This document shows positions 6,365 through 6,663 of a DNA stretch of 6,663 bases, in pieces (the first letter of the stretch is position 1; each line of letters begins with the position of its first letter). Below the pieces are notes generated by a model that was not told the origin of the DNA, searched no databases, and worked only from the letters and a program-made list of their open reading frames with translations. Source of the stretch: Actinomycetota bacterium (GTDB lineage: Bacteria > Actinomycetota > Actinomycetes > Streptosporangiales > Streptosporangiaceae); assembly GCA_003541285.1 (NCBI GenBank), contig DPMS01000592.1:1-6663 (forward strand), in the 5' to 3' direction. The position numbers and the translations under genes were made by a program.

Positions 6365-6591
6365 CGCTCACCTCAACAGACCGATGCCGCTCCCTGACCG
6401 CTGCGAGCAGAGCTCTCGCGGCGGCCAGCGATCGCCGGAACTGCAGCCTAATCTGTACACCAGTCCGCCCAGGCGTCCAGACCTACCCTGCGAACCCCAC
6501 TTCAGAGGGCAGCTCCTCGCGGACTTCAACTGGACAGGACCGGCGAGGCAGAGAAGGCGGGAGGAGGTGGATGGCAGGCTGTCCTGTGTCG
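6365..6591. other. Upstream region of the SIMPL gene, otherwise gene-free
   Basis: This holds the leader of the minus-strand SIMPL gene: Shine-Dalgarno at 6371-6374, and further up a minus-strand TAGGCT around 6451-6446 that could be a -10 box, without a convincing -35 partner. A small inverted repeat GCGAG...CTCGC lies around 6404-6420. A purine-rich GGGAGGAGGTGG run precedes an ATG at 6571. I find no protein gene of normal size. Confidence 0.45.
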
Positions 6592-6658
6592 ACGAATCTG
6601 AGCTATTGCCAGCGTGTCTGGGCTATCTGCGGGTTCTGCCATCCAGGTTGATTGAGCC
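6592..6658 (+). repeat. Dispersed intergenic repeat, copy B
   Basis: This is a direct repeat of copy A at the opposite end of the window. ACGAA-T-CTGAGCTATTGCCAGC at 6592-6613 differs from A at one base; CTGCGGGTTCTGCCATC (6627-6643) matches A apart from one T; TTGAGCC at 6652-6658 closes the match. TGCCA starts at 6607 and 6637; the 20-base-earlier position (6587) has the degenerate TGTCG. The spacing between blocks differs by a few bases from A, so the copies have diverged and are not a fresh duplication. The element may continue past the window edge. Confidence 0.75.
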
Positions 6659-6663
6659 TGATC

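Overview
The window is a high-GC stretch with strong third-position G/C bias, GTG starts and almost no Shine-Dalgarno signal at some genes. This points to an actinomycete (Streptomyces/Streptosporangium/Frankia-like), but the genus cannot be read from the sequence. Five complete protein genes are supported. No rRNA, tRNA, CRISPR array or intact insertion sequence was seen.

Layout from left to right: (1) a gene-free left margin (1-341) with a dispersed repeat, copy A; (2) a divergent pair, an MFS exporter on the minus strand (342-1592) and an ArsR-type regulator with an N-terminal DUF5937-like region on the plus strand (1669-2661). A perfect 8-bp palindrome lies in the 76-bp gap between them and is the likely operator; (3) a structured gene-free stretch (2662-3090) with two back-to-back hairpins and repeat copy C; (4) a small class I SAM-dependent methyltransferase (3091-3783); (5) a second gap (3784-4045) with repeat copy D in inverted orientation to C, then a probable leaderless promoter; (6) a BCS1-like AAA ATPase with an uncharacterised N-terminal half (4046-5578); (7) a GC-rich hairpin in the 72-bp convergent gap; (8) a SIMPL/DUF541 protein on the minus strand (5651-6364); (9) a gene-free right margin ending in repeat copy B, a close relative of A in the same orientation.

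The MFS/ArsR pair is readily understood as a substrate-inducible efflux module: the regulator sits on the shared operator and is released by an unknown ligand. The methyltransferase, AAA ATPase and SIMPL protein are each in their own transcription unit, and nothing in the sequence ties them into one pathway.

The most unusual feature is the intergenic repeat family. The 9-mer ATTGCCAGC occurs four times (141, 2927, 3886 inverted, 6605), always outside genes. Copies A and B share long blocks and bracket almost the entire window. Copies C and D share a 16-bp exact inverted repeat plus a GCCAG-N5-CTGGC palindrome and bracket the methyltransferase gene alone. This looks like a dispersed extragenic element or a cassette boundary and is the best candidate for something undescribed.
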